Shown here: one piece after another, positions 28,691 to 36,563 of the stretch
How positions within the stretch are numbered: the first letter of the stretch is position 1
Layout of the letters: each line of letters starts with the position of its first letter
From: [Streptosporangium] indianense
GTDB lineage: Bacteria > Actinomycetota > Actinomycetes > Streptomycetales > Streptomycetaceae
DNA: 64,000 nt
Assembly: GCF_021474405.1 (NCBI RefSeq)
Contig: NZ_JAKEIO010000001.1
Coordinates: 153,129 to 217,128, forward strand
Direction of reading: 5' to 3'
Made by a program: the position numbers and the translations under genes
The notes under the pieces: generated by a model
Database searches by the model: none
What the model was told of the DNA's origin: nothing
What the model saw: only the letters and a program-made list of their open reading frames with translations

Positions 28691-31015
28691 TCACTGCGCG
28701 AACCGGGTGAGCGGCGCCGGCCGGCCCGCGGAGAGCGCGGCGAGACCCGCACGTGCGTCGTTCCGCACGTCCGCGGGGACGCGGGCGTCCAGCGCGAGCA
28801 CGGCCCGGTACTCGGCGGCGGCCTCGGCCCGCTCGCCGAGACGGGCCAGCGCGTGGGCCAGATGCAGATGGACCTTGCCCGCCTGCTTGTGCCATCCGCG
28901 GGCGTCGAACTGCCCGCGGATGGACCGCAGCGCGTCGACGGCGTCCTCCCACCGCTCCTCGTCGAGATGGACGAACGACACCGCGTAGAGCGCCGACAGG
29001 GCGGTGAACTCCCTCACGTTGGGCGGAATCCGGTCCTGGTGGCGGGGGTCCGCGAGCGCGTCCAGGATGCCCCGGCAGGTCTCCACGGCCGCCTGCGCGC
29101 GCCCCACCCCGCGCAGCACCCGGATCATCCCGCAGGAGACCTGGAGGTAGCCGTTGACGTCGTCCGCCGCCGTGAACAGCCGCGCGGCGCGGAGGTAGTG
29201 ATCGGCGGCGAGCGGCAGATCGTCCACGGCGTCCCGCAGCCAGCCGAGATAGGCGTACGCCCACGCCTGCTGCAGGGTGTCCCCGCCCGTCCGGGCGAGT
29301 CGCAGCGCGCTCGTGGCCGCCTCCACCGCCTCGTCGTGCCGGCGGGCGCAGGCCCAGTACGCCCAGGTGAGGTAGTTGCGGTGGGTCGCCTCCAGCGTGG
29401 CGTCCCGCAGGGCCGCCCCGGCCGCGGCGGCCCGCTCGTAGACCTCGACCCAGTGACCCCACGACACCCAGTGGTCGGAGAACCAGTGCATGGCCTCCGC
29501 GACTTCCACGACCCGCGTGTGCTCGCCGAGGGCCGCGGCCTCGCGGAACGCGGCCAGCCAGGTGTCGCCCTCGGCCCTGATCCAGCGTGCAGCCTGCTCG
29601 CGGTCGTCCAGGGCGACCAGCCGGCCCGGGTCCTCGGGTGGTCTGCCGTAGTCCGGCTCGTGCCAGCGGCCCGCGAGGACGGCCGTGTCCAGCAGCCAGT
29701 GCCGCAGCCGGGACCGCGGGGCGAGTGACCCCTCCTCCCCGTCCTCGGAGTGGCGACGGGCGGCCGCGTACAGGCGCAGCAGGTCGTGCAGCCGGTAACG
29801 GTCCTGACGGGACGTCATGAGGAGTCCGGCCTCCAGCAGTTCCTCCAGGAGGTCCTCGGCTTCTGCCGGTGGCACGTCCGCGAGCACGGCGGCCGCGGCC
29901 GCGCCGAAGTCCCCGCCCGGCAGCAGCGACAGCAAGCGGAACATCCGGGCGGCCTCGGGGGCGAGCCGGGAACAGGACAGCGCGAAGGCGGAGTTGACCT
30001 TCAGGTCGCCCGCGCTGAGCGCGTCCAGCCGCCGGTCCTCGTCCGCGAGTCGGCCGGCCAGCCGCTCCAGGCTCCAGTTGGTGCGGGTGGCGGCCCAGTT
30101 CGCGGCCACCCGCAACGCCAGCGGCAGATGACCGCACAGCCCGGCCACTCGGCCCGCGGCCCCCGGTTCGGCGTCCACGCGCCCGGCACCCACCACGGCA
30201 CGCAGCAGGGCGGCGGACTCCCGCGGGCTCAGGGTCCCGAGCGCGACGCGCCGTACCCCCTCCAGACCGGCGAGCGTACGGCGGCTCGTCACCACCACGA
30301 GCAGCCGGCCCGCGCGCGGCAGCAGCGGCCTGACCTGGGCCTCGCTGCCCGCGTTGTCGAGCACCAGCACAGCACGCAGCCCTGTTGCGACCTCGTGGTA
30401 GCGGCCCAGACGCTCCTCGGCGGTCAGCCGGGCCAGCTCGGCCACCCCGACACCCCAGGTGCCCAGCAGCCCCGCCACGGCCTGCTCCGCGGACGGGGGC
30501 CGCTCGTCCAGACCGCGCATGTCCACCAGGAACGCCCCGTCGGGGCAGGGCGCCGACGGCTCCTCGGCCAGTCGCACCGCCAGTGAGGTCTTCCCGCTCC
30601 CGGGCGGGCCGGACACCACGGCCACCGGCGGCGCCCCTGCCCGGCCGTCGGCCGCCTCCCGCACGAGAGCCCGCAACTCGGTCAGTTCCGCCTGCCGGCC
30701 GACGAAGTCCCGGACACCCCTGGGCAGTGTGTGGGCCGACGCCCTGACCGACTCGGCGGCCCGTGCTCCGGGGCGGGCCGCGCGGGCGGCCGCGAGGAGG
30801 CCGGCGTGTGCGGCCTCGTCCAGACCCAGGCCCTGGGCGAGCGCGGTGACGGTGCTCCGGTGCGGACGCCGGCTCCGGCCCCGCTCCATGTCGCCGATGG
30901 CCCGCCCCGAGATCCCCGAAGCCTCGGCCAGTTCCTCGATCGTCAGCCGGCGGCCCTGCCGGAGCGTGCGCAGCATCCGGCCGAACGGCGCCGTGATCCC
31001 CACCCCAGTGCCCAC
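28691..31015 (-). CDS. XRE-HTH / NB-ARC / TPR regulator (AfsR/STAND-like)
   Basis: This is a STAND-type signalling ATPase of 774 residues. An N-terminal XRE helix-turn-helix (LRQGRRLTIEELAEASGIS, then GDMERGRSRRPHRSTV) occupies about 10-75. The NB-ARC domain starts near 105 (FVGRQAELTELRALV), with Walker A SGPPGSGKTSL, Walker B LRAVLVLDNAG and the GLPLAL-type motif GHLPLALRVAAN. The C-terminal half is a helical TPR-like array. Such proteins bind DNA when ATP or ligand drives oligomerisation. The GTG at 31015 is the usual start. No target is evident nearby; it lies 201 bp from the divergent AlkD-like gene. Confidence 0.92.
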   Translation of the reverse strand: MGTGVGITAPFGRMLRTLRQGRRLTIEELAEASGISGRAIGDMERGRSRRPHRSTVTALAQGLGLDEAAHAGLLAAARAARPGARAAESVRASAHTLPRGVRDFVGRQAELTELRALVREAADGRAGAPPVAVVSGPPGSGKTSLAVRLAEEPSAPCPDGAFLVDMRGLDERPPSAEQAVAGLLGTWGVGVAELARLTAEERLGRYHEVATGLRAVLVLDNAGSEAQVRPLLPRAGRLLVVVTSRRTLAGLEGVRRVALGTLSPRESAALLRAVVGAGRVDAEPGAAGRVAGLCGHLPLALRVAANWAATRTNWSLERLAGRLADEDRRLDALSAGDLKVNSAFALSCSRLAPEAARMFRLLSLLPGGDFGAAAAAVLADVPPAEAEDLLEELLEAGLLMTSRQDRYRLHDLLRLYAAARRHSEDGEEGSLAPRSRLRHWLLDTAVLAGRWHEPDYGRPPEDPGRLVALDDREQAARWIRAEGDTWLAAFREAAALGEHTRVVEVAEAMHWFSDHWVSWGHWVEVYERAAAAGAALRDATLEATHRNYLTWAYWACARRHDEAVEAATSALRLARTGGDTLQQAWAYAYLGWLRDAVDDLPLAADHYLRAARLFTAADDVNGYLQVSCGMIRVLRGVGRAQAAVETCRGILDALADPRHQDRIPPNVREFTALSALYAVSFVHLDEERWEDAVDALRSIRGQFDARGWHKQAGKVHLHLAHALARLGERAEAAAEYRAVLALDARVPADVRNDARAGLAALSAGRPAPLTRFAQ

Positions 31016-31216
31016 CGCGCGATGATACGGCGCCGGCCTGCCATCCTGCCGCAGACCGAGGACCTGCCGATGCGGACGGCCGTGCCGGGGGCACGCCGTT
31101 ACTTGAGCCCGGGCCGGATCTGGGCGAGTCTGACCCCTGCCGAACGGGCGCCGAGGCCGATCCTGATCACGTCGGTCTCTCCCATCCGGGATCGACGTGA
31201 GGGAGGGGCCGAGGCC

Positions 31217-31987
31217 ATGGACGTCACAGCCGCGGCCGGGGACCTCTTGGCATCCCTGGCGGCGCGGGCCGACGCGGATGTCGCCGCCGGGACGCAGCGG
31301 TACTTCCCCCGGAAGATCGACGCCCTGGGCGTGAGCAACGCCTCCGTCGTCGCGCTCGCCAACGGCTACGTCCGTGCCCGGCCGGACATCCCCCCGGCCA
31401 CGCGCCTGGCCCTGACGGAAGAGGTGCTGTCACGCGCCTCGCACCACGAGGAGGTCCTGCTCGGCTTCGCGCTCCTGCACAAGGTCGCGAGGACCGGGCT
31501 CGGTGACGAACTCCTCGACCGCAGCGAGCACTGGCTGGACACGTATGTGTCCAACTGGGCGCAGTGCGACGACCTCTGTCTGAAGCTGCTGTACCCGTTC
31601 TTCCTCGGGCACCTCGACCGGATCCCGTGGACGCGGCGCTGGGTGGCGTCCCGGTCGCCCTGGGCGAGACGCGCCGCGAACGTGGCCGTCGTGAAGTTCG
31701 TCCGGCGCACGGTGGGGCGGACGGTGTTCGAACTGCCCCTGTCGCACGTCTTCGACAACTGCACCCGGCTGATGCACGACGAGGACATGTACGTGCAGAA
31801 GGGCTGCGGGTGGCTGCTCAAGGTCACCGCCGAGGTCCACCAGGACGAAGTGGCCGCGTTCCTGCGCACGTGGCACGGCGACATGGCGCGCACCACCTTC
31901 CGGTACGCGATCGAGAAGATGGACCCGCAGACGCGGACATCCCTGATGACGCTGGGCAAGGAGCCCCCCGGGCGCACCACTCGGTGA
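31217..31987 (+). CDS. DNA alkylation repair (AlkD-like HEAT-repeat) protein
   Basis: This is an all-helical protein of 256 residues resembling the AlkC/AlkD DNA glycosylase superfamily, whose HEAT repeats cradle DNA and remove alkylated bases. Visible landmarks are the N-terminal RYFPRKIDALGVSNASV, the central DLCLKLLYPFFLGHLDRIPWTRRWVASRSPWARRAA region (Trp-rich, DNA-backbone side in AlkD) and KGCGWLLKVTAEVHQDEV. The ATG at 31217 follows GGGAGGGG. The stop lies 41 bp before the BtrH-like gene, so the two probably form an operon. Activity is inferred from the family. Confidence 0.82.
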   Translation: MDVTAAAGDLLASLAARADADVAAGTQRYFPRKIDALGVSNASVVALANGYVRARPDIPPATRLALTEEVLSRASHHEEVLLGFALLHKVARTGLGDELLDRSEHWLDTYVSNWAQCDDLCLKLLYPFFLGHLDRIPWTRRWVASRSPWARRAANVAVVKFVRRTVGRTVFELPLSHVFDNCTRLMHDEDMYVQKGCGWLLKVTAEVHQDEVAAFLRTWHGDMARTTFRYAIEKMDPQTRTSLMTLGKEPPGRTTR

Positions 31988-32028
31988 GCCGCTACGTGAT
32001 AAACCCTCAACCGGAGAAAGGACACGTC

Positions 32029-33012
32029 GTGTTACTCATGAACGGGCAACCGTATGTCGGTCACCACTGCGAATCGACGTCCCTGGTCAACCTCCTCCGG
32101 CAACGCGGTGTCGACCTGTCGGAGCCACTCGTCTTCGGCCTGGGCAGCGGATTGTCCTTCACCTATTGGCGCAGCAAGCAGATGCCGACGCCGTTCATCG
32201 GCGGCCGCGTCAAGCCGGACCGGCTGACCGCCCAGATCACCCGGACGCTCGGTCTGCGCCTGACGGTCAGGGAGACCTCCTCCGAGAAGCGGGCCCGGGA
32301 ACAACTGCTCCAGGACCTCGACTCGGGGACGGTGGTCGGTCTCAAGCTGGATCGCTACGAGCTCGACTACTCCACGGACGACTACCGGTTCGCGGCCCAC
32401 TACGTCGCCTGCGTCGGCCACGACGGCGACAGGTTCGCCCTCGTCGAGACCAGACCGCTGGGGCTGCGGTGGGCCTCCGGCGAGTCCCTGGCCCGGGCGC
32501 GCAGCGCCCGGGGCCCGATGAGCTCACGCAACCTGTCCTTCACCATCGCCCCTCCCGACGGCCCGCTGCCCGACCTCGCAGAGGCCGCCCGCCGAGCCAT
32601 CCGGACGACGGCGGAGACTTTCCTGAACCCTCCGATCGCCAACCTGGGCTTCAAGGGAATGCACAAGGCAGCGGATCTGATGCCCGGCTGGATCGACGAC
32701 CTCGCATCACCCCGGGAGGCGCTCGTCGAGATGGCCACGATCATGGAGGAAGGCGGAACCGGCGGCGGCCTCTTCCGCACCATGTGGGCGGACTTCCTCG
32801 CCGAGACCGCCGACCTCACGGGCACGGCCGCGTTCAGCGACCTGTCGGACGCGTACCGCCTGGTGTCGGGGAACTGGACCAGGGTGGCGCAGCTCCTCCA
32901 TGAGGCGGGAACCACCAGTGAGCGGGCTCCCCTGGAACAGGCGTCGAAGCTGGTGCACGCACTCGCGCAGGAGGAGCGACGCCTGATGCGGCGGCTGTCG
33001 GACGCTGCCTGA
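32029..33012 (+). CDS. BtrH-N/DUF4872-type protein with a TTA second codon
   Basis: This 327-residue protein has a papain-like BtrH N-terminal domain followed by a helical DUF4872-like C-terminal half. The N-terminus has YVGHHCESTSLVNLLRQRG, with a His-Cys pair where BtrH carries its active-site Cys. HYVACVGHDGD supplies a likely catalytic His. BtrH transfers a side chain from a carrier protein in butirosin synthesis, but no carrier or aminoglycoside genes are nearby. The GTG at 32029 has GGAGAAAGGA at ideal spacing. The second codon is then TTA, the rare codon read by the bldA tRNA, so synthesis may be tied to development. A GTG at 31984, overlapping the AlkD stop, is an alternative start. 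Confidence 0.8.
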   Translation: MLLMNGQPYVGHHCESTSLVNLLRQRGVDLSEPLVFGLGSGLSFTYWRSKQMPTPFIGGRVKPDRLTAQITRTLGLRLTVRETSSEKRAREQLLQDLDSGTVVGLKLDRYELDYSTDDYRFAAHYVACVGHDGDRFALVETRPLGLRWASGESLARARSARGPMSSRNLSFTIAPPDGPLPDLAEAARRAIRTTAETFLNPPIANLGFKGMHKAADLMPGWIDDLASPREALVEMATIMEEGGTGGGLFRTMWADFLAETADLTGTAAFSDLSDAYRLVSGNWTRVAQLLHEAGTTSERAPLEQASKLVHALAQEERRLMRRLSDAA

Positions 33013-33098
33013 GCCAGGGCGCCCTCCCGCGAGTTCTCCCGGAGGAGCGCGGTGGGACGAGTGAACGGGTGAGCCGGCACGGGCGCCCCCCTGGGCAC

Positions 33099-34199
33099 TC
33101 AGGAAGCTTCGTCCGCAGGTCCCCGCAGCGCCTGGTACACGGACCACACCACGGCCACCAGGGGCACGGCCACCACCGCACCGATCACCCCCGCCGCGAC
33201 CGCCCCGCCGACCACCGCGAGGGCGACCACCACCGGGTGGAGCCGAACGGCCCAGCTCATCACGACGGGGTGCAGCACGTGTCCCTCGATCTGGCCGATG
33301 ACCACGATCAGGGCGACGACCACCAGAGCGATGAGCGGCCCCTTCGACGCCAGGGCGACGACCGCCGCGATCGCCAGCGCGATGGGTGAGCCGATCAGGG
33401 GGATGAACGCGGCCATGAACTCCAGCAGGGCCAACGGCACCGCGAGCGGCACCCCGAGCGCGAACAGCGCGATGCCCACGAGGACTGCGTTGGTCGCCGC
33501 CACCAGCAGAATGCCGTGGGTATAGCCGGTGAAGGTCCGCCAGGCGGCCCCCGCCCCGACTGCGAACCGCTGCCGGGCCCGGCGGGGGAGCTGGTCGCAC
33601 AGCCACTGCCACTGCTTCTCACCGGAGTGCGTGAAGAAGACCGCGCAGAACAGGGCCAGCGCGAGCACGGTCAGCACCTCCACCAGCCGGCTCGCGCCGC
33701 TGAGCGCCGTACTGATGAGGGCGGAGCGGTGGTCCGACAGGAGCTTGCCGATGCGGGACTGGAGGTCGTCGAACGCGTTCGCGGGGAGCCTGAAGGGCGG
33801 GTCCTCCAGGCGCCGTTCGATCCGGTCGATCCCCGCCACGAACTCCTTCTCCAGCCCGGTCCGCTGGTCCGCCACGGTCTCACCCACCAGGGCGAGTGCC
33901 CCGAGGACGAGGACGATGCCGCCGACGAGTGCGGTGGCCACCGCGAGCGGCCGGGGCATGAAGCGGGCCAGCCGCCCCGCCACGGGCCGGAGCACCGCCG
34001 TGATGACGAGACCGAGGAAGACGGCGACGGCGATCCGGTGGAACTGCCCGAGCACGGAGAAGGCGACCCGGACGACGATGCCGACGGCGATGAGCCGCCA
34101 GGCGTACGCGGCCGCGGTGCGCAGCACGCCCGGCACGCGGGACTCGGCGTCGTCCAGGCGCGGCAGCGCCGAGGAGGGAGGCTCGGGGAGCGTCGGCAT
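33099..34199 (-). CDS. AI-2E/PerM-family membrane permease
   Basis: This integral membrane protein of 366 residues has about eight helices and belongs to the AI-2E exporter/PerM family. Family features are the paired early helices (VFLGLVITAVLRPVAGRLARFMPRPLAVA), the long extracytoplasmic segment with LQSRIGKLLSDHRSAL and the C-terminal part with PLIGSPIALAIAAVVALASKG and GHVLHPVVMSWAVRLHPVVVAL. Its substrate in actinobacteria is unknown. I chose the ATG at 34199 (MPTLPEPPS); the longer frame to 34313 adds a non-conserved basic leader. It reads in the same direction as the deacetylase upstream, 135 bp away. Confidence 0.9.
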   Translation of the reverse strand: MPTLPEPPSSALPRLDDAESRVPGVLRTAAAYAWRLIAVGIVVRVAFSVLGQFHRIAVAVFLGLVITAVLRPVAGRLARFMPRPLAVATALVGGIVLVLGALALVGETVADQRTGLEKEFVAGIDRIERRLEDPPFRLPANAFDDLQSRIGKLLSDHRSALISTALSGASRLVEVLTVLALALFCAVFFTHSGEKQWQWLCDQLPRRARQRFAVGAGAAWRTFTGYTHGILLVAATNAVLVGIALFALGVPLAVPLALLEFMAAFIPLIGSPIALAIAAVVALASKGPLIALVVVALIVVIGQIEGHVLHPVVMSWAVRLHPVVVALAVVGGAVAAGVIGAVVAVPLVAVVWSVYQALRGPADEAS

Positions 34200-34279
34200 C
34201 TCATGCCCGTACCACCCACCGGCCGCCCAAGCGCGGAGCGGACCCGGAATTCCCCCGAAGGCCGGTACCGGCCCGGGCC

Positions 34280-34334
34280 GGCGGACCCGCCGGGGGAGCG
34301 CTGTGCCGCGCAAGCCGTCGTGTCCGGGTCCGCC
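34280..34334 (-). terminator. Inverted repeat just after the deacetylase gene
   Basis: GGCGGACCCG at 34280-34289 pairs with CGGGTCCGCC at 34325-34334, directly after the deacetylase stop. A palindrome GGCCGGTACCGGCC lies beyond it at 34260-34273. The loop between the arms is long (35 nt), so as a terminator it is weaker than the others in this window. Confidence 0.35.
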
Positions 34335-35129
34335 CTACTCCGCCTGCGTCTGGCGCTCGGGGAAGCCGAAGGAGTAGCCCTGCTCCTTCAGCCACGGCAG
34401 AACCTCGCGCAGCGCGGCGACAGTCTGCGCGCGGTCTCCGCCCGCGTCGTGGAAGAGGAGGGTCGGGCCGTTGGCGATCTCGTTCTTCACGGTGGCGACG
34501 ATGGCGTTCGCGCCGGGGCGCTCGAAGTCCTTGGAGTCGATGTTCCACCCGAGCGGGCGCATGCCGTGGGACGCGGCGAGGCGACGACTGTAGGGGGTGA
34601 AGGCGCCCCCGGGCGCCCGGTAGTACTGCGGACGGACGCCTCCGGACGCCTCGGTGATCATGCGCTCGGCGTCCAGGATCTGCCGGGACTGGTACGACGT
34701 GGGCTTGCGGTCCATGGTGACGTCGTGTGCGACCGTGTGGTTGCAGAGCCGGTGCCCGGCCGCCACCACCGCCTTGACCATGTCCGGGTGGGCCTCGGCC
34801 TGCTCGCCCACCATGCAGAACGTGGCCTTCACGCCGTTGTCCCGCAGCAGCCGCAGCACCTCGGGCGTCCACACGGGATCGGGGCCGTCGTCGATGGTGA
34901 TGTTGACGCCGCGGTCGCCCGCGTCCGAGGCGTGCGCGATGTCCGCCGACACGGGCGTCGCCTTGCGGCCCTGCGACGGGGCGGGCGGCGCCGCGACGCC
35001 CTGGGCGGGTCGCCCTTCGGCGGCACCGAGTTGCGCGTTCCAGAACGAGGTCAGGCCGGCCACCGCGGTCACCCCGAGCGCCGCCGCCGCCACTTTGGCG
35101 TACCATCCCCGTCCGCCGCTTCGCACCAT
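34335..35129 (-). CDS. Secreted or membrane-anchored polysaccharide deacetylase (NodB domain)
   Basis: This carbohydrate esterase family 4 enzyme of 264 residues removes acetyl groups from N-acetylated sugars, for example in peptidoglycan or chitin. The N-terminal helix YAKVAAAALGVTAVAGLTSFW is a signal peptide or anchor, followed by an Ala/Pro linker. The NodB domain has TIDDGPDP (motif 1, catalytic base and metal Asp), the metal-binding NHTVAHD (HxxxH) and YYRAPGGAF (motif 3). LLFHDAGGDRAQT is motif 5. Asp and His ligands look intact, so it should be active. The ATG at 35129 has GAAGGAACGGAAG upstream. There is no adjacent glycan gene. Confidence 0.93.
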   Translation of the reverse strand: MVRSGGRGWYAKVAAAALGVTAVAGLTSFWNAQLGAAEGRPAQGVAAPPAPSQGRKATPVSADIAHASDAGDRGVNITIDDGPDPVWTPEVLRLLRDNGVKATFCMVGEQAEAHPDMVKAVVAAGHRLCNHTVAHDVTMDRKPTSYQSRQILDAERMITEASGGVRPQYYRAPGGAFTPYSRRLAASHGMRPLGWNIDSKDFERPGANAIVATVKNEIANGPTLLFHDAGGDRAQTVAALREVLPWLKEQGYSFGFPERQTQAE

Positions 35130-35306
35130 GTCTTCCGTTCCTTCGCCGTCGCCGTGGAGCCCGTGCGTACGGCAAGAGGGCGGAAGACGCCCGATGGATC
35201 CGTCTGTTACGGATCACGGACAAACCCGTTTCCGGGGCGAGGACACGGCGACCGACCTGTTCCGGAAGCGGCAAAGACGGGTCGTTCGCTTCTGGACCGG
35301 GTCGTT

Positions 35307-35522
35307 CTAGGCCTCCCCGCGTTCCAGGACCCGGCGTGCGGCCTCGGCCTCGGCCGCGGCGGGCGACAGTTCGTCGAGGGTGTCGAGCTCGTCGTCCGCC
35401 TCCAGTTCCCGTTCCCAGGCCGCCGCGAGGCGTTCCTGCTCCTCGCGGGGCCTGGCGCCGACCGCTTCGCGGTGCTCCGGGTCCAGAGCTGCCAGGAATC
35501 GTCCGAGCGGGTCCGTGGGCAT
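35307..35522 (-). CDS. Small acidic hypothetical protein (71 aa)
   Basis: This short, highly charged, probably helical protein (MPTDPLGRFLAAL, then REEQERLAAAWERELEADD) has no signal peptide, Cys or membrane segment. It is likely real: the ATG at 35522 has AAGGAG at perfect spacing and third positions are GC-rich. It lies 177 bp upstream of the deacetylase on the same strand. I do not recognise its function. Confidence 0.6.
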   Translation of the reverse strand: MPTDPLGRFLAALDPEHREAVGARPREEQERLAAAWERELEADDELDTLDELSPAAAEAEAARRVLERGEA

Positions 35523-35772
35523 ACGAGGCTCCTTGTCGTGGGGAAGGGGCGCGACCTGTGCCCCAGCATGGCCGAACCCCCGCGCCCCGGCCGCCCGACA
35601 CAGCCGGGGGACACCGCCTTGGCCCCCTCGCCCTGCCGCTCTCGGCTCCTGCCGCCCGCTCCGGGCAGGTCAGGGGCCGAACTCGTGCGGCGGCCGGTCA
35701 CCTTGTCGATCAAGGTCACGGATGGCAGGGTGGGCGCCGCCTGCCGACGCACAGCCCTCCAGGAGCCCCGCC

Positions 35773-36546
35773 ATGACCAGCAGCTTCCGTCCTGACTTCG
35801 GGCTCACCGCGCAGGACTACGGCCGCCACCGCGCCGGATTCCCGCCGCAGCTCGTCACGCACCTCTATCAGCACGGCATCGCCTTCCCCGGCAAGGACGT
35901 GGTCGACCTCGGCACCGGCACACTGGCCCGGCTGTTCGCGCAGGCGGGGGCACGGGTGACGGGCGTCGACCCGGCGGCACCGCTGCTCGAACAGGCCCGT
36001 GAGCTCGACGCGGAAGCAGGGGTGGACATCGAGTACCGCGTCGGTACGGCCGAATCGACGGGACTGCCGGACGCGTCGTACGACGTGGTCGCGGCCGGCC
36101 AGTGCTGGCACTGGTTCGACGCGCCGAGGGCCACGGCCGAAGTGAGGCGGCTGCTGCGTCCCGGCGGGCGTGCCGTCGTCGCCCACTTCGACTGGCTGCC
36201 CCTGCCCGGCAACGTGGTCGAGGCGACCGAGGAGCTCATCCTCTCCTTCAACCCGGCCTGGACCTTGGGCGGCGGTACCGGGCTGTACCCGCGCTGGCTG
36301 ACCGACCTGGCCACCGCCGGATTCACCGGCATCGAGACCTTCTCCTTCGACCTGACCGTGCCGTACCCGCCCGAGGCATGGCGGGGCCGGATCCGGGCCA
36401 GCGCCGGGGTCGGCGCCAGCCTGCCGCCGGACCAGGTGCAGCGCTTCGACGACGCCCTCGGCCGTGTGCTGCGCGAGCGCTTCCCCGGCGAGGTGGTCCA
36501 AGTGCCGCACCGCACTTGGGCCGTTGTGGCCACGAGGGGCGATTGA
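35773..36546 (+). CDS. SAM-dependent class I methyltransferase with a shortened glycine loop
   Basis: This methyltransferase of 257 residues (Methyltransf_11-like) transfers a methyl group from SAM to an unknown small molecule. Motif I reads VVDLGTGTLARLFAQAG; relatives usually have DLGTGTGTLAR, so two residues (GT, 6 bp of a GGCACC repeat) seem to be missing from the GxGxG loop. The acidic residue that binds the SAM ribose is in VTGVDPAAPLLEQAR. YDVVAAGQCWHWFD is motif II and LLRPGGRAVVAHFD motif III, both normal. The ATG at 35773 follows CCAGGAG. It stands alone and is convergent with the SMI1 gene, 17 bp away. Confidence 0.88.
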   Translation: MTSSFRPDFGLTAQDYGRHRAGFPPQLVTHLYQHGIAFPGKDVVDLGTGTLARLFAQAGARVTGVDPAAPLLEQARELDAEAGVDIEYRVGTAESTGLPDASYDVVAAGQCWHWFDAPRATAEVRRLLRPGGRAVVAHFDWLPLPGNVVEATEELILSFNPAWTLGGGTGLYPRWLTDLATAGFTGIETFSFDLTVPYPPEAWRGRIRASAGVGASLPPDQVQRFDDALGRVLRERFPGEVVQVPHRTWAVVATRGD

Positions 36547-36563
36547 GCACGACCTCGACCGGA

